Source: Anaerolineales bacterium
GTDB lineage: Bacteria; Chloroflexota; Anaerolineae; Anaerolineales; Villigracilaceae
Direction: 5' to 3'
DNA length: 48,612 bases
Assembly: GCA_030680795.1 (NCBI GenBank)
Contig: JAUXUL010000024.1
Span: 1-48,612 of the forward strand
Shown piece after piece: positions 8,129-15,936 of this stretch (position 1 is the first letter of the stretch; every line of letters begins with the position of its first letter). The position numbers and the translations under genes are program-made. Below the pieces are notes generated by a model. That model ran no database searches and had not been told where the DNA came from. It saw only the letters and a list, made by a program, of their open reading frames with translations.

Positions 8129-10711
8129 ATGATCCCTCTTCATCTTCGTATTTCAGGTTTTCTCTCCTACCGTGATCCCGTTGAGTTGGACTTTAATTCA
8201 TTCGATCTTGCATGCATCTCTGGGAACAATGGTGCAGGAAAATCATCTTTATTGGATTCGATCACCTGGGTGCTGTTTGGGGAAGCGCGTGGAAAAAGCT
8301 CGGATATTATTAATATAAATCAGGAAGTGAAAGCCGCAGAAGTTGCGTTGACCTTTGCCTACGAAAACAACATCTATCGCGTGCAAAGAAGCCTGCCGCG
8401 CGGTAAAAGCGCTGTGCTCGAGTTTCAGGTTTTGGACGGAGGGGAGCAGAAGACGGAGGGCGGGAAGTGGAAGCCGCTGACCGAAAAGACAACCCGTGAT
8501 ACCCAGGCCCGGATCGAACAGACTTTAAGGCTCGATTACGAAACCTTTATCAATGCCTCCTTCTTTTTGCAGGGTAAAGCGGACCTATTCACGCAAAAAA
8601 AAGCCAGCGAACGTAAAGCCGTGTTGAGTACGATCCTTGGGCTGGAGATTTGGGATATGTACAAGGAACGCACGGCTGAAAGACGAAAATTGCTTGAAGC
8701 GGATGTCAACGAGCTGGATGGGCGCATAGCAGAAATTGATGCGGAACTGGCCGAGGAAGATGCGCGCAAATCCCGTTTGAAAGAACTCGAAAGCAACCTA
8801 AAACAATTGACCTCTGCGCGCGCCGCACAGGAAAAAACCCTTGAAAATCTCAAACAAACAGCGGCGGTTTTGATAGAACAAGGCAAAATGGTTGAGACCT
8901 TGTCCAAAACGCTTGAAAATTCGCGCGCATCCCTGGCAAGTTTTGAACCACGTCTTGCAGAAAAGTCGCGCGATCAAGTCAAATACGCCGACTTGATCAG
9001 CCGTGCAAAAGAAATCGAGTCCGCATATAAGGCCTGGCAAAAAGCGCGCACCGAAGTGGAAAACCTGGACAACCTCGCCGCGCAATTCCGCGAACATGAT
9101 GAAAAACGTCATCCCTTGTTGCGCGAGATCGAAGTGGAGAAGGCAAAACTGGAACAGGAACTCGGTGTGTTGAGTAGTCAGTTATCAGTGATCAGGGATC
9201 AGTTATCAGGGATCGGCGACCTGGAAAAGCAGATTGACACTGCGAAACAATTGTTAAATGAAATCGAAACCCAAATCGCAAAGCGCATTGAAATGGAAAC
9301 TCGACGCAATGAAGCGCGCGAAAAGCACGCGGGCTTGAAGGTTGAAAATGAAACACTCCGCCAGGAAATGGAAGAATACAAAACGCGGATCGATTCGCTT
9401 GAGAAAGCGGACAGCGCCGCCTGTCCCTTGTGCGGGCAGGAACTGAGCGAAGACCATCGCAAAACGACCTTGAAAGATTTGAGCAGGCAAGGCAAGCAGA
9501 AGGGTGATCAATTCCGCGCGAACAAAAAGGAAATCGAGGAAATCGAACAGCAAATCGCAAATACCGAATCGCAAATTGCAAAATTCGCCGGTGCAGAGAA
9601 TGAGCGTGTGAAATTCTCAAATTCAGTTTCTCAACTTGAGATACGGCTGGAAACGGTCAGAACACAAAACGCAGATTGGGAGAAAAAAGGCGCAAAGCGG
9701 ATAAAGGAAGTACACAAGGCGCTTGAAACCGAAAAGTACGCAGGCGACGCGCAAAAGGGACTCGCCATACTGGATAAGGACTTGGCGAAACTTGGCTATG
9801 ATGCGACTGTGCATGACATGCTGAGAAGGAATGAAAATGAGGGGCGAAGCGCAGAAGAAGAACATAGCAACCTGAAATCCGCACGTGAAGTGAGCAAACA
9901 AATCGAAGGAGAAATCGAAAACCTGAAGTCGGAAATCAAAAATCGCAAAACTGAAATTGCCAGCCAGGAAAAGGCCTATCACAAAGCCGCCTCTGCGCTT
10001 GAAAATGCCGAATCGCAATTACCAAACCTGGACGAGGCAGAGCGCGAATTGTTCCGTTTGCGTGAAAATGAAAACCAAAGCCGCAGCGAATTGGGCGGCG
10101 CCGAACAAAAAGTAAAAGCGCTTGAAACACTGCGCGGACGCAAAGCGGATTATGAAATCCAGCGCGAGGAAATGAGCCAAAAAATCGCGCACCACAAAAC
10201 GTTGGAACGCGCCTTCGGCAGAGATGGTGTGCCCGCGCTTCTGATTGAACAGGCTCTTCCGCAAATTGAACAAAAAGCCAACGACCTGCTCGACCGCTTG
10301 AGCGCTGGTCACATGTCCATTCGCTTTGTCACACAGGAAGCCTACAAAGATAAAAAACGTGACGACCTAAAGGAAACACTTGATATTCAGATCAGCGATT
10401 CGGCAGGTCCGCGTGATTATGAAATGTACTCAGGCGGCGAAGCCTTTCGAGTCAATTTTGCGATCCGTCTTGCGCTCTCGGAAATCCTCGCGCAACGCAA
10501 AGGTGCGCGTCTGCAAACCCTCGTCATTGATGAAGGCTTCGGCTCACAGGATGCGCAAGGACGGCAAAGACTTATCGAGGCTATCAACACTGTAAAAAAT
10601 GATTTTGCAAAAATTCTTGTCATCACCCATCTTGATGAACTTAAAGACTCATTCCCGAATCGCATCGAAGTTGAGAAAACAGATCGCGGAAGCTCATTAA
10701 AAATAGCCTGA
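8129..10711 (+). CDS. sbcC: SbcC-like SMC-family exonuclease ATPase subunit
   Basis: An 860-residue Rad50/SbcC-type ATPase. The Walker A SGNNGAGKSS is near residues 31-40 and is followed by long heptad-rich coiled coils. These are broken by a zinc hook CPLCGQEL (about 431-438). An ABC signature YSGGEAFRVN (about 766) and Walker B LVIDEGFGSQD (about 797) follow. Family role: with the SbcD nuclease it processes hairpins and DNA ends in the cytoplasm. No sbcD is in the window, so its partner must be elsewhere. The ATG at 8129 has no clear ribosome-binding site. The first coiled coil contains an in-frame 21-bp tandem duplication (9178-9219). Confidence 0.93.
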   Translation: MIPLHLRISGFLSYRDPVELDFNSFDLACISGNNGAGKSSLLDSITWVLFGEARGKSSDIININQEVKAAEVALTFAYENNIYRVQRSLPRGKSAVLEFQVLDGGEQKTEGGKWKPLTEKTTRDTQARIEQTLRLDYETFINASFFLQGKADLFTQKKASERKAVLSTILGLEIWDMYKERTAERRKLLEADVNELDGRIAEIDAELAEEDARKSRLKELESNLKQLTSARAAQEKTLENLKQTAAVLIEQGKMVETLSKTLENSRASLASFEPRLAEKSRDQVKYADLISRAKEIESAYKAWQKARTEVENLDNLAAQFREHDEKRHPLLREIEVEKAKLEQELGVLSSQLSVIRDQLSGIGDLEKQIDTAKQLLNEIETQIAKRIEMETRRNEAREKHAGLKVENETLRQEMEEYKTRIDSLEKADSAACPLCGQELSEDHRKTTLKDLSRQGKQKGDQFRANKKEIEEIEQQIANTESQIAKFAGAENERVKFSNSVSQLEIRLETVRTQNADWEKKGAKRIKEVHKALETEKYAGDAQKGLAILDKDLAKLGYDATVHDMLRRNENEGRSAEEEHSNLKSAREVSKQIEGEIENLKSEIKNRKTEIASQEKAYHKAASALENAESQLPNLDEAERELFRLRENENQSRSELGGAEQKVKALETLRGRKADYEIQREEMSQKIAHHKTLERAFGRDGVPALLIEQALPQIEQKANDLLDRLSAGHMSIRFVTQEAYKDKKRDDLKETLDIQISDSAGPRDYEMYSGGEAFRVNFAIRLALSEILAQRKGARLQTLVIDEGFGSQDAQGRQRLIEAINTVKNDFAKILVITHLDELKDSFPNRIEVEKTDRGSSLKIA
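9178..9219 (+). repeat. In-frame 21-bp tandem repeat inside sbcC
   Basis: Two copies of 21 bp (TCAGTTATCAGTGATCAGG.. and TCAGTTATCAGGGATCGGC..) with three differences encode seven codons each in the coiled coil (about residues 350-363). The wording matches the 'cagttatcag' type of spacer repeats rather than coding DNA around it. Confidence 0.8.
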
Positions 10712-10764
10712 AATCAAATGTCGCTTGTCAGATATTCTACCTTTGACTTTAGAAAAAATTTCCT

Positions 10765-11955
10765 ATGCCTTACTTCATCGCATCCAGCATATTATTTTTC
10801 CTCGGTCTCATCACCATTTATTGGATTCACAGCCAGTATCATCTTGATATCGTCGTCACGCCCGCGCCGCCTCCCGCCGCAGGCGCTGCGCTCATTTCCA
10901 TTTGCATCCCCGCGCGCAATGAAGAAAATAATATTCGCAGATGTGTGGAAGCCGCGCTTGATCAGGATTATCCAAACATCGAAGTCATTGTTTTGGACGA
11001 TCGCTCCACGGATGCGACTGCGGAGATTCTTCGCCATACTCGCCGTTTGAGGCTCGCGGCTCAGGATGACACGCTCAAAATAATCAGCGGCTCAGACTTA
11101 CCTGAAGGCTGGGCTGGCAAACCCCATGCATTGCATCAAGCCTCAGCAGTTGCCCAGGCCGCACAAGACGCGTGGCTGTGTTTTGTGGACGCAGACACTT
11201 TCCTGGCACCTCAAGCTATTTCCTCCTGCCATGCCAAAGCCCTCGAAACAGAAGCAGACCTTTTCACAGTCATGACCGAACAAATCCTGGGGTCGTTCTG
11301 GGAAAAAGTTGTCATGCCATTGGTGATGACTGCGCTCTCGGTTGGATTCTCACCGCGCAAAGTCAATGACCCATCCCGCCGCGATGCGATTGCCAATGGA
11401 CAGTTTATCATGATCAAACGCAGTATCTATGCTGCCGTCGGCGGGCATGAAAAAGTGAAGAGTCAAATCGTGGAAGATAAAGCCATTTCCGAGCAGGTCA
11501 AATGGAATGGACATCGCCTGATCGTGGCTGACGGGACGCAGGTCGTCAGCACCCGCATGTATACATCCCTTGAAGCCATGTGGGCAGGCTGGACGAAAAA
11601 TATTTACCTCGGTTTACGCGGCCGTACAGCTATGTTATTGCTTGGCGCATTTGGTGCAATGCTTGCATTAATTGCGGCGCTCTTCCTGCCTGTTTGGCCC
11701 CTACTTGGGTTGACTTGGTTTCTCAAAGGCGGTGGGTGGATGGCGCTGGCTGTGATCCTTGAATCGATCCTTGTCTGGGGATATTTGATCTATATCCGTG
11801 CGAAGGCGGCGCGTGGAATGAATATTTCCTCATGGTACGCGCTGACTACTCCGCTCGGAGCAGGTGTGTTCGCAGCGATGATGTTAACCTCGGCCTGGAG
11901 GGTGATTTCAGGAAAAGGTGTAATTTGGAAAGGGAGAACCTACCATCCAGAATAA
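10765..11955 (+). CDS. Family 2 glycosyltransferase, membrane-anchored
   Basis: A 396-residue GT-A fold enzyme. One N-terminal membrane helix (residues about 3-25) precedes the glycosyltransferase domain: ISICIPARNEENNIRRC (about 45-62), VIVLDDRSTDAT (about 76-87), FVDADTFLAP (metal-binding DxD, about 137) and QIVEDKAIS with a QVKW motif. Two to three membrane helices lie near the C-terminus. The closest general resemblance is to carotenoid/hopanoid-associated transferases (CruC/HpnB-like), but the substrate cannot be read from the sequence. Start chosen at the first ATG, since the hydrophobic anchor follows directly. Same strand as sbcC, 53 bp after it. Confidence 0.85.
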   Translation: MPYFIASSILFFLGLITIYWIHSQYHLDIVVTPAPPPAAGAALISICIPARNEENNIRRCVEAALDQDYPNIEVIVLDDRSTDATAEILRHTRRLRLAAQDDTLKIISGSDLPEGWAGKPHALHQASAVAQAAQDAWLCFVDADTFLAPQAISSCHAKALETEADLFTVMTEQILGSFWEKVVMPLVMTALSVGFSPRKVNDPSRRDAIANGQFIMIKRSIYAAVGGHEKVKSQIVEDKAISEQVKWNGHRLIVADGTQVVSTRMYTSLEAMWAGWTKNIYLGLRGRTAMLLLGAFGAMLALIAALFLPVWPLLGLTWFLKGGGWMALAVILESILVWGYLIYIRAKAARGMNISSWYALTTPLGAGVFAAMMLTSAWRVISGKGVIWKGRTYHPE

Positions 11956-12079
11956 GGATTGGGACTGATTCCTTACACTCTTAAGACTAGGACGCTGATT
12001 TATGCAGATGAACGCAGAAAAAAAACGGCGTTCACAGCCTTTTTAGCGTCCCATCCTTTTAAGGTAAAATTACTTCGAC

Positions 12080-12595
12080 ATGTTCAAACGCAGCACCACC
12101 CCCACCGACACCCCGCAACCCGTCCAAGCCGTCGAACGCATCACTTCCGTACTAGGCTCAGGCATAGTCTGGCACGGCAGCATCAACGGCTCAGGCGGCA
12201 TCCGCATTGAAGGCGCCTTCGAAGGCGAGATCGCCCTGCGCGGAATGCTCGTCGTCGGTGAGACGGGGCGTGTCACCTGCCAGAACGTACGCGCCAACAC
12301 CGTCATCGTGGCAGGCGCGGTGCGCGGCAACATCACCACCCAAAAATTGGAAATCCGCGCCTCGGGACGTGTCTGGGGAGACGTGGTTACCACTGCATTC
12401 GTGACCGAAGAGGGCGCTTTTCTGCGCGGCCAGATCAGGATGGAAGAAACGGTCGAGCTGGACCTTGAGCCTGCTCCCGAATCCTCATCTTCAGAGGACG
12501 CCCAGGCAGAGTCATTTGCACAGCTCCCTGAACCTGCACCTATCATTGAAGCGACTCAAAAAATAATGCGGAAGAAGAAAACCGTAAAAAGTTAA
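12080..12595 (+). CDS. Bactofilin family polymer-forming protein
   Basis: A 171-residue protein. The central bactofilin beta-helix (residues about 25-125) shows the repeating glycine pattern SINGSGGIRIEGAFEGEI, then LRGMLVVGETGRV, ANTVIVAGAVRGNI and IRASGRVWGDV. N- and C-terminal tails are disordered, and the C-terminus is basic (MRKKKTVKS). Bactofilins polymerise without nucleotide into membrane-associated filaments that position cell-envelope enzymes. An intrinsic terminator follows at 12601-12640, so the transcript ends here. Confidence 0.9.
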   Translation: MFKRSTTPTDTPQPVQAVERITSVLGSGIVWHGSINGSGGIRIEGAFEGEIALRGMLVVGETGRVTCQNVRANTVIVAGAVRGNITTQKLEIRASGRVWGDVVTTAFVTEEGAFLRGQIRMEETVELDLEPAPESSSSEDAQAESFAQLPEPAPIIEATQKIMRKKKTVKS

Positions 12596-12600
12596 TAAGT

Positions 12601-12640
12601 AGACCCTGTCAGTTATAAAAAACCGTCAGGGTCTTTTTAT
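12601..12640 (+). terminator. Intrinsic terminator after bactofilin
   Basis: AGACCCTG (12601-12608) pairs with CAGGGTCT (12627-12634), followed by TTTTTAT. The next gene starts 5 bp after it, so that gene needs its own promoter or read-through. Confidence 0.85.
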
Positions 12641-12644
12641 AAAC

Positions 12645-13862
12645 ATGAAATACGCCGAACTCAAAATCCAAACCCAGCGTGAAGCCCCCAACAACGCGCA
12701 GACGGAGGGATTCGCATTCCTCGTCCGTGCAGGATATTTGACTCGTGAAAATGAAATCCTGCCGCTTGGAAAGCAGGCGATTTCACATATACAAAATTTA
12801 TCATCCGACCCCTCTTTCCTCTTTCATCTCACCCTGCCCCTCCTCCACAACAAAACTGAAATCTACTTTTCACTTTCCACAGGTTCAACAGAAATCGTCC
12901 ATTGTTCCTCGTGCAATTACACTGAACGCCTCGAACTCGCACAATTCGAGAAAACGCCTTTTTCACAGGAAGAACAGCTTCCCATTGAAAAAGTATTGAC
13001 GCCCGATTGCAATACGATTGAGTCCCTCGCAAACTTCCTGAACATCCCTAAGGAGAAAACCGCCAAGGCCTTGATGTACACACGCACATCAGATAATCAA
13101 TTCATCTTCGTTGTCGTGCGCGGTGACATGACCCTGAGCGAAGCAAAACTTAAGAACATCATTGGCGAAGTCCGCATGGCAACAGCGGAGGAAATCACAA
13201 ACGCAGGCGCAGCAGCGGGATTCGCGTCACCCGTTGGATTGAAGAATGCGCTCATCGTCATGGACGACATCATCCCCCAATCACCAAATCTGGCGGCGGG
13301 CGCAAACGAGGACGGCTATCACTTGCTTAACACAAATTGCGGACGAGATTATTCTCCCGAAATTGCCGCGGACTTAATCCAAGCCAAAGCGGGTGAATCT
13401 TGCATACACTGTGCCAGCCCGCTTGCCACCCTCCCTACGCTCAACCTGGCTGCGCGCTCTGAATTTAATTTCGAGAATATCCTGCTCGCCCTCGCAGAGA
13501 CCCACCACGATGAAAAAGGATTGACCTTCCCCAAATCCGCCGCGCCCTTTGACGTGTACCTCATGCATATCCCTGGCAAGGCGGTCAACACAGTGGAAAA
13601 AGCCGAAGGGATTTACAACGCCTTGCAGAGCGCAGGCATTTCCGTCCTTTTCGATGACCGCGATGAACGTGCCGGTGTCAAATTCAACGATGCGGATCTG
13701 ATCGGCTGTCCGATCCGTGTGACAGTTGGAGAGAAAAATCTAAAGGACGGGAACATCGAAATCAAAGAAAGAACAGACAAAGCGAATCAACTTGTTCCAA
13801 TCGAAGATGCAACTTCATTCATAAAAGCCAGTATTCTCGCTCCCAATTTGGGAACAATGTGA
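12645..13862 (+). CDS. Prolyl-tRNA synthetase-like protein lacking the aminoacylation core (editing + anticodon-binding domains)
   Basis: 405 residues, against about 570 for bacterial ProRS. Residues 1-50 match the ProRS N-terminus (KIQTQREAPNNA...FLVRAGYL...LPLG). The class II motifs 1 and 2 that should follow are missing, and the sequence jumps to the cysteine pair HCSSC (87-90). Residues about 112-255 are a YbaK/INS-type editing domain (KEKTAKALMYT; AGFASPVGLKN), ending in CIHC (253-256). Motif 3 (GIGVSRL in ProRS) is replaced by FNFENILLAL. Residues about 300-400 are the anticodon-binding domain (PFDVYLMHIPG; DDRDERAGVKFNDADLIGCP). It cannot make prolyl-adenylate. A role in trans-editing of mischarged tRNA-Pro is an inference. 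Ends on the promoter of higB. Confidence 0.85.
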   Translation: MKYAELKIQTQREAPNNAQTEGFAFLVRAGYLTRENEILPLGKQAISHIQNLSSDPSFLFHLTLPLLHNKTEIYFSLSTGSTEIVHCSSCNYTERLELAQFEKTPFSQEEQLPIEKVLTPDCNTIESLANFLNIPKEKTAKALMYTRTSDNQFIFVVVRGDMTLSEAKLKNIIGEVRMATAEEITNAGAAAGFASPVGLKNALIVMDDIIPQSPNLAAGANEDGYHLLNTNCGRDYSPEIAADLIQAKAGESCIHCASPLATLPTLNLAARSEFNFENILLALAETHHDEKGLTFPKSAAPFDVYLMHIPGKAVNTVEKAEGIYNALQSAGISVLFDDRDERAGVKFNDADLIGCPIRVTVGEKNLKDGNIEIKERTDKANQLVPIEDATSFIKASILAPNLGTM

Positions 13863-13868
13863 TATAAT
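13863..13868 (+). promoter_or_regulatory. Extended -10 promoter element of higBA
   Basis: TGATATAAT forms an extended -10 (TGnTATAAT) overlapping the stop codon of the upstream gene. Counting from the final T as -7, +1 is the A of the higB ATG at 13875, so the mRNA would be leaderless. No good -35 is seen. Confidence 0.6.
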
Positions 13869-13874
13869 CCTTTT

Positions 13875-14168
13875 ATGCGCATTCTCTCCCGAAAGATATT
13901 ACGCGAATTCTGGGAAAAACATCCAGATGCGCAAAATCCCTTGCAAACATGGTACATAGATGTAAAGCATGCAAACTGGAAGAAGCCATCCGATATTAAA
14001 GCCATTTATCAAGCTGCCAGTTTTTTACAAAACAATCGCATCATCTTTAACATAAAAGGGAATACATATCGAATTGTAGTGGTAGTTCACTATAAAAAAG
14101 GTGATGTTTTTATTCGCTTCGTTGGCGCACACAGTGAATATGACCGCATAGATGCGAATAAAATTTAA
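13875..14168 (+). CDS. higB: HigB-type mRNA interferase toxin
   Basis: A 97-residue RelE-superfamily toxin of the HigB branch. Markers are LREFWEKHPDAQNPLQTWY, KNPSDI-like KKPSDIKAIYQ, FNIKGNTYRIVVVVHYKKG and IRFVGAHSEYDRI with the conserved histidine near the C-terminus. Known family members cut mRNA on the ribosome. It precedes its antitoxin by 12 bp, in the toxin-first order typical of higBA. There is no Shine-Dalgarno; the ATG coincides with the predicted transcription start. Confidence 0.9.
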   Translation: MRILSRKILREFWEKHPDAQNPLQTWYIDVKHANWKKPSDIKAIYQAASFLQNNRIIFNIKGNTYRIVVVVHYKKGDVFIRFVGAHSEYDRIDANKI

Positions 14169-14180
14169 TAAGGAGAACAA

Positions 14181-14594
14181 ATGGATATCAAGCCAATCAA
14201 GACAGAAAAGGAATATGAAGAGGCGCTAAAGGAAGTCGAGCGTCTATTTGATGCCGTCCCAAGCACACCCGAAAGCGACCGGTATGAAGTCCTTGCGATT
14301 CTCGTGGAAGCCTATGAAGATGAACATTATCCAATTCCCCTGCCGGACCCAATTGAAGCAATCTTGTATTACATGGAGAGTCGCGGATTATCACGCGCAG
14401 ACCTTGAACCTTTTATAGGCAGCCGGGCGCGCGTTTCTGAAATCTTAAACCGCAGACGGCCTTTAACTTTATCCATGATTCAACGCCTGCATGAAAATCT
14501 TGGCATTCCAGCAGAAGCGCTTGTTCAGTCTTATAAACTCACGGTCACAAATTCCAAATCATCCCACCGCCAACAAATGCCTGTTGCGGCTTAG
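14181..14594 (+). CDS. higA: HigA-type antitoxin
   Basis: A 137-residue protein. The N-terminal half (residues 1-65, ending DEHYPIPLPDP) is the HigA neutralising region. An XRE-type helix-turn-helix follows at about 66-120 (MESRGLSRADLEPFIGS, RARVSEILNRRRPLTLSMIQRL). It should bind HigB and repress the shared promoter at 13863. AAGGAG lies 6 nt before the ATG, in contrast to the leaderless toxin, so translation may favour the antitoxin. Confidence 0.9.
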   Translation: MDIKPIKTEKEYEEALKEVERLFDAVPSTPESDRYEVLAILVEAYEDEHYPIPLPDPIEAILYYMESRGLSRADLEPFIGSRARVSEILNRRRPLTLSMIQRLHENLGIPAEALVQSYKLTVTNSKSSHRQQMPVAA

Positions 14595-14673
14595 ATGATA
14601 GATGGAAAACGAACAACCCCTTTCATAATTCATCATTTCGACTTCGCTCAATACAAGCCTTCATCCTTTAACA

Positions 14674-15582
14674 ATGAACATCGGACATTTTCCTCCACCC
14701 AAACAACGCGGCTTGATCATTCACGGACTCATCCTCCTAGTACTGGTGATCATTGCCATTCTTAGCTTCGTAACCCTGACCCGCGCAGAGGTTGGCCCCG
14801 TTTTTTTGATTTCGCTGCTGGTCTCGCTGGCTGCGTTCCTGCCGATCCCATTGATTGTGTATCGCACTTACTCATTATGGCGGGCAGATTATCACATGGA
14901 CCGTGACAGTCTCGCCATCAACTGGGGCTTGCGTGTGGAAGATATCCCGCTCACAGACATCGAATGGATCCGCCCTGCCAATGACCTGACACACCCGCTT
15001 TCGCTGCCCTCGCTTCCATTGCCTGGCGGGTTATTGGGTGTGCGCCGTCACCCCGACCTGGGCGTGGTTGAATTTCTCGCGGCAGACGCGAAAAAACTTT
15101 TGCTGATCGCCACGGCGAAACGTGTCTTTGTGATCTCACCCGATAACCCCGCCGCACTTGCACAAACTTTTGCGCGCGCAACCGAATTGGGAAGCATCAC
15201 ACCCACTGAAGCAAAATCAGTGTATCCATCCTTCGTGGTCACACAGGCATGGGAAAGCGGGCTCGCGCGTTACCTTTGGCTCAGCGCATTATTTTTGAAT
15301 TTAGGCTTGTTCATCTGGGCAAGTCTCATCATCCCATCCACGCCGCAAGTTGCGCTCGGCCTGCAATTTGTTGGCAGCGCGCTTGAAACCGTGCCGTCCT
15401 CGCAGCTCATTATCTTCCCCGTTGCCAGCCTTCTGCTTTCAGTCGCAGGTTGGATCGCAGGCTTGTATTTCTATCGTTGGGAGCGTGAACGCGTGCTCGC
15501 CTTTATCGTTTGGGGTTCCAGCACACTCACCAGCTTGTTGTTTCTGCTCGCGGTGTTATTTATCATCACAACTCCCATATAA
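14674..15582 (+). CDS. Membrane protein with PH-like domain
   Basis: 302 residues with two N-terminal membrane helices (about 15-37 and 43-66). A soluble beta-rich segment (about 75-170: RDSLAINWGLRVEDIPLTDIEWIRP, VVEFLAADAKKLLLI, RVFVISPDNPAAL) resembles bacterial PH domains. Three more membrane helices lie at about 208-230, 245-270 and 275-300. Function unknown. The start is the ATG before the hydrophobic region; no clear ribosome-binding site is seen. Not obviously linked to the toxin-antitoxin pair upstream. Confidence 0.65.
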   Translation: MNIGHFPPPKQRGLIIHGLILLVLVIIAILSFVTLTRAEVGPVFLISLLVSLAAFLPIPLIVYRTYSLWRADYHMDRDSLAINWGLRVEDIPLTDIEWIRPANDLTHPLSLPSLPLPGGLLGVRRHPDLGVVEFLAADAKKLLLIATAKRVFVISPDNPAALAQTFARATELGSITPTEAKSVYPSFVVTQAWESGLARYLWLSALFLNLGLFIWASLIIPSTPQVALGLQFVGSALETVPSSQLIIFPVASLLLSVAGWIAGLYFYRWERERVLAFIVWGSSTLTSLLFLLAVLFIITTPI

Positions 15583-15936
15583 AAATCTAATCACCCCTCG
15601 ACTATGTTTGCAAAGCGGAATCTCTTCAGGTGAAATTAAATGATGGGGCACAGAAGCATGTTTGGGTCGGGACCGAGGCGGCTCTTCATCTGACTTTGGA
15701 GTCTTGAACGCGCACTTCCCTTGAAAAGATCATTGCAGGAAATTTATCATGGTTTTCAACCAATTGACTGTTACTTTGAACAGTTGCGCCATCTCAATTA
15801 AATGTGTAAGATAAGGATGCCGTGATACAGATTTTGGGGCTGCCTCTTTCTGGCGTTTTCCCGCCTTACAGTCAGCAAGCCTGATGGGTACCTGTGTACC
15901 TGTCAGGTTTTTTCGTCTCTTCATCAAGGAGTAAGA
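15583..15936. other. Gene-free spacer ahead of the aminotransferase gene
   Basis: 354 bp without a convincing gene. It ends in an intrinsic terminator (15880-15913). Just upstream TGTAAG (from about 15803) and CTTACA (to about 15871) could close a larger stem, so a structured leader or attenuator is possible but matches no riboswitch I recognise. On the minus strand one frame resembles a decayed transposase helix-turn-helix (IEMAQLFKVTVNWLKTMI) broken by stops. Confidence 0.4.
15880..15913 (+). terminator. Intrinsic terminator/attenuator upstream of the aminotransferase
   Basis: CCTGA and TCAGG form the outer stem, GGTAC-CTGT-GTACC the inner stem, and a run of six T follows. It sits 24 bp before the aminotransferase ATG with no gene immediately upstream, so it may attenuate that gene or end a small RNA. 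Confidence 0.7.
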
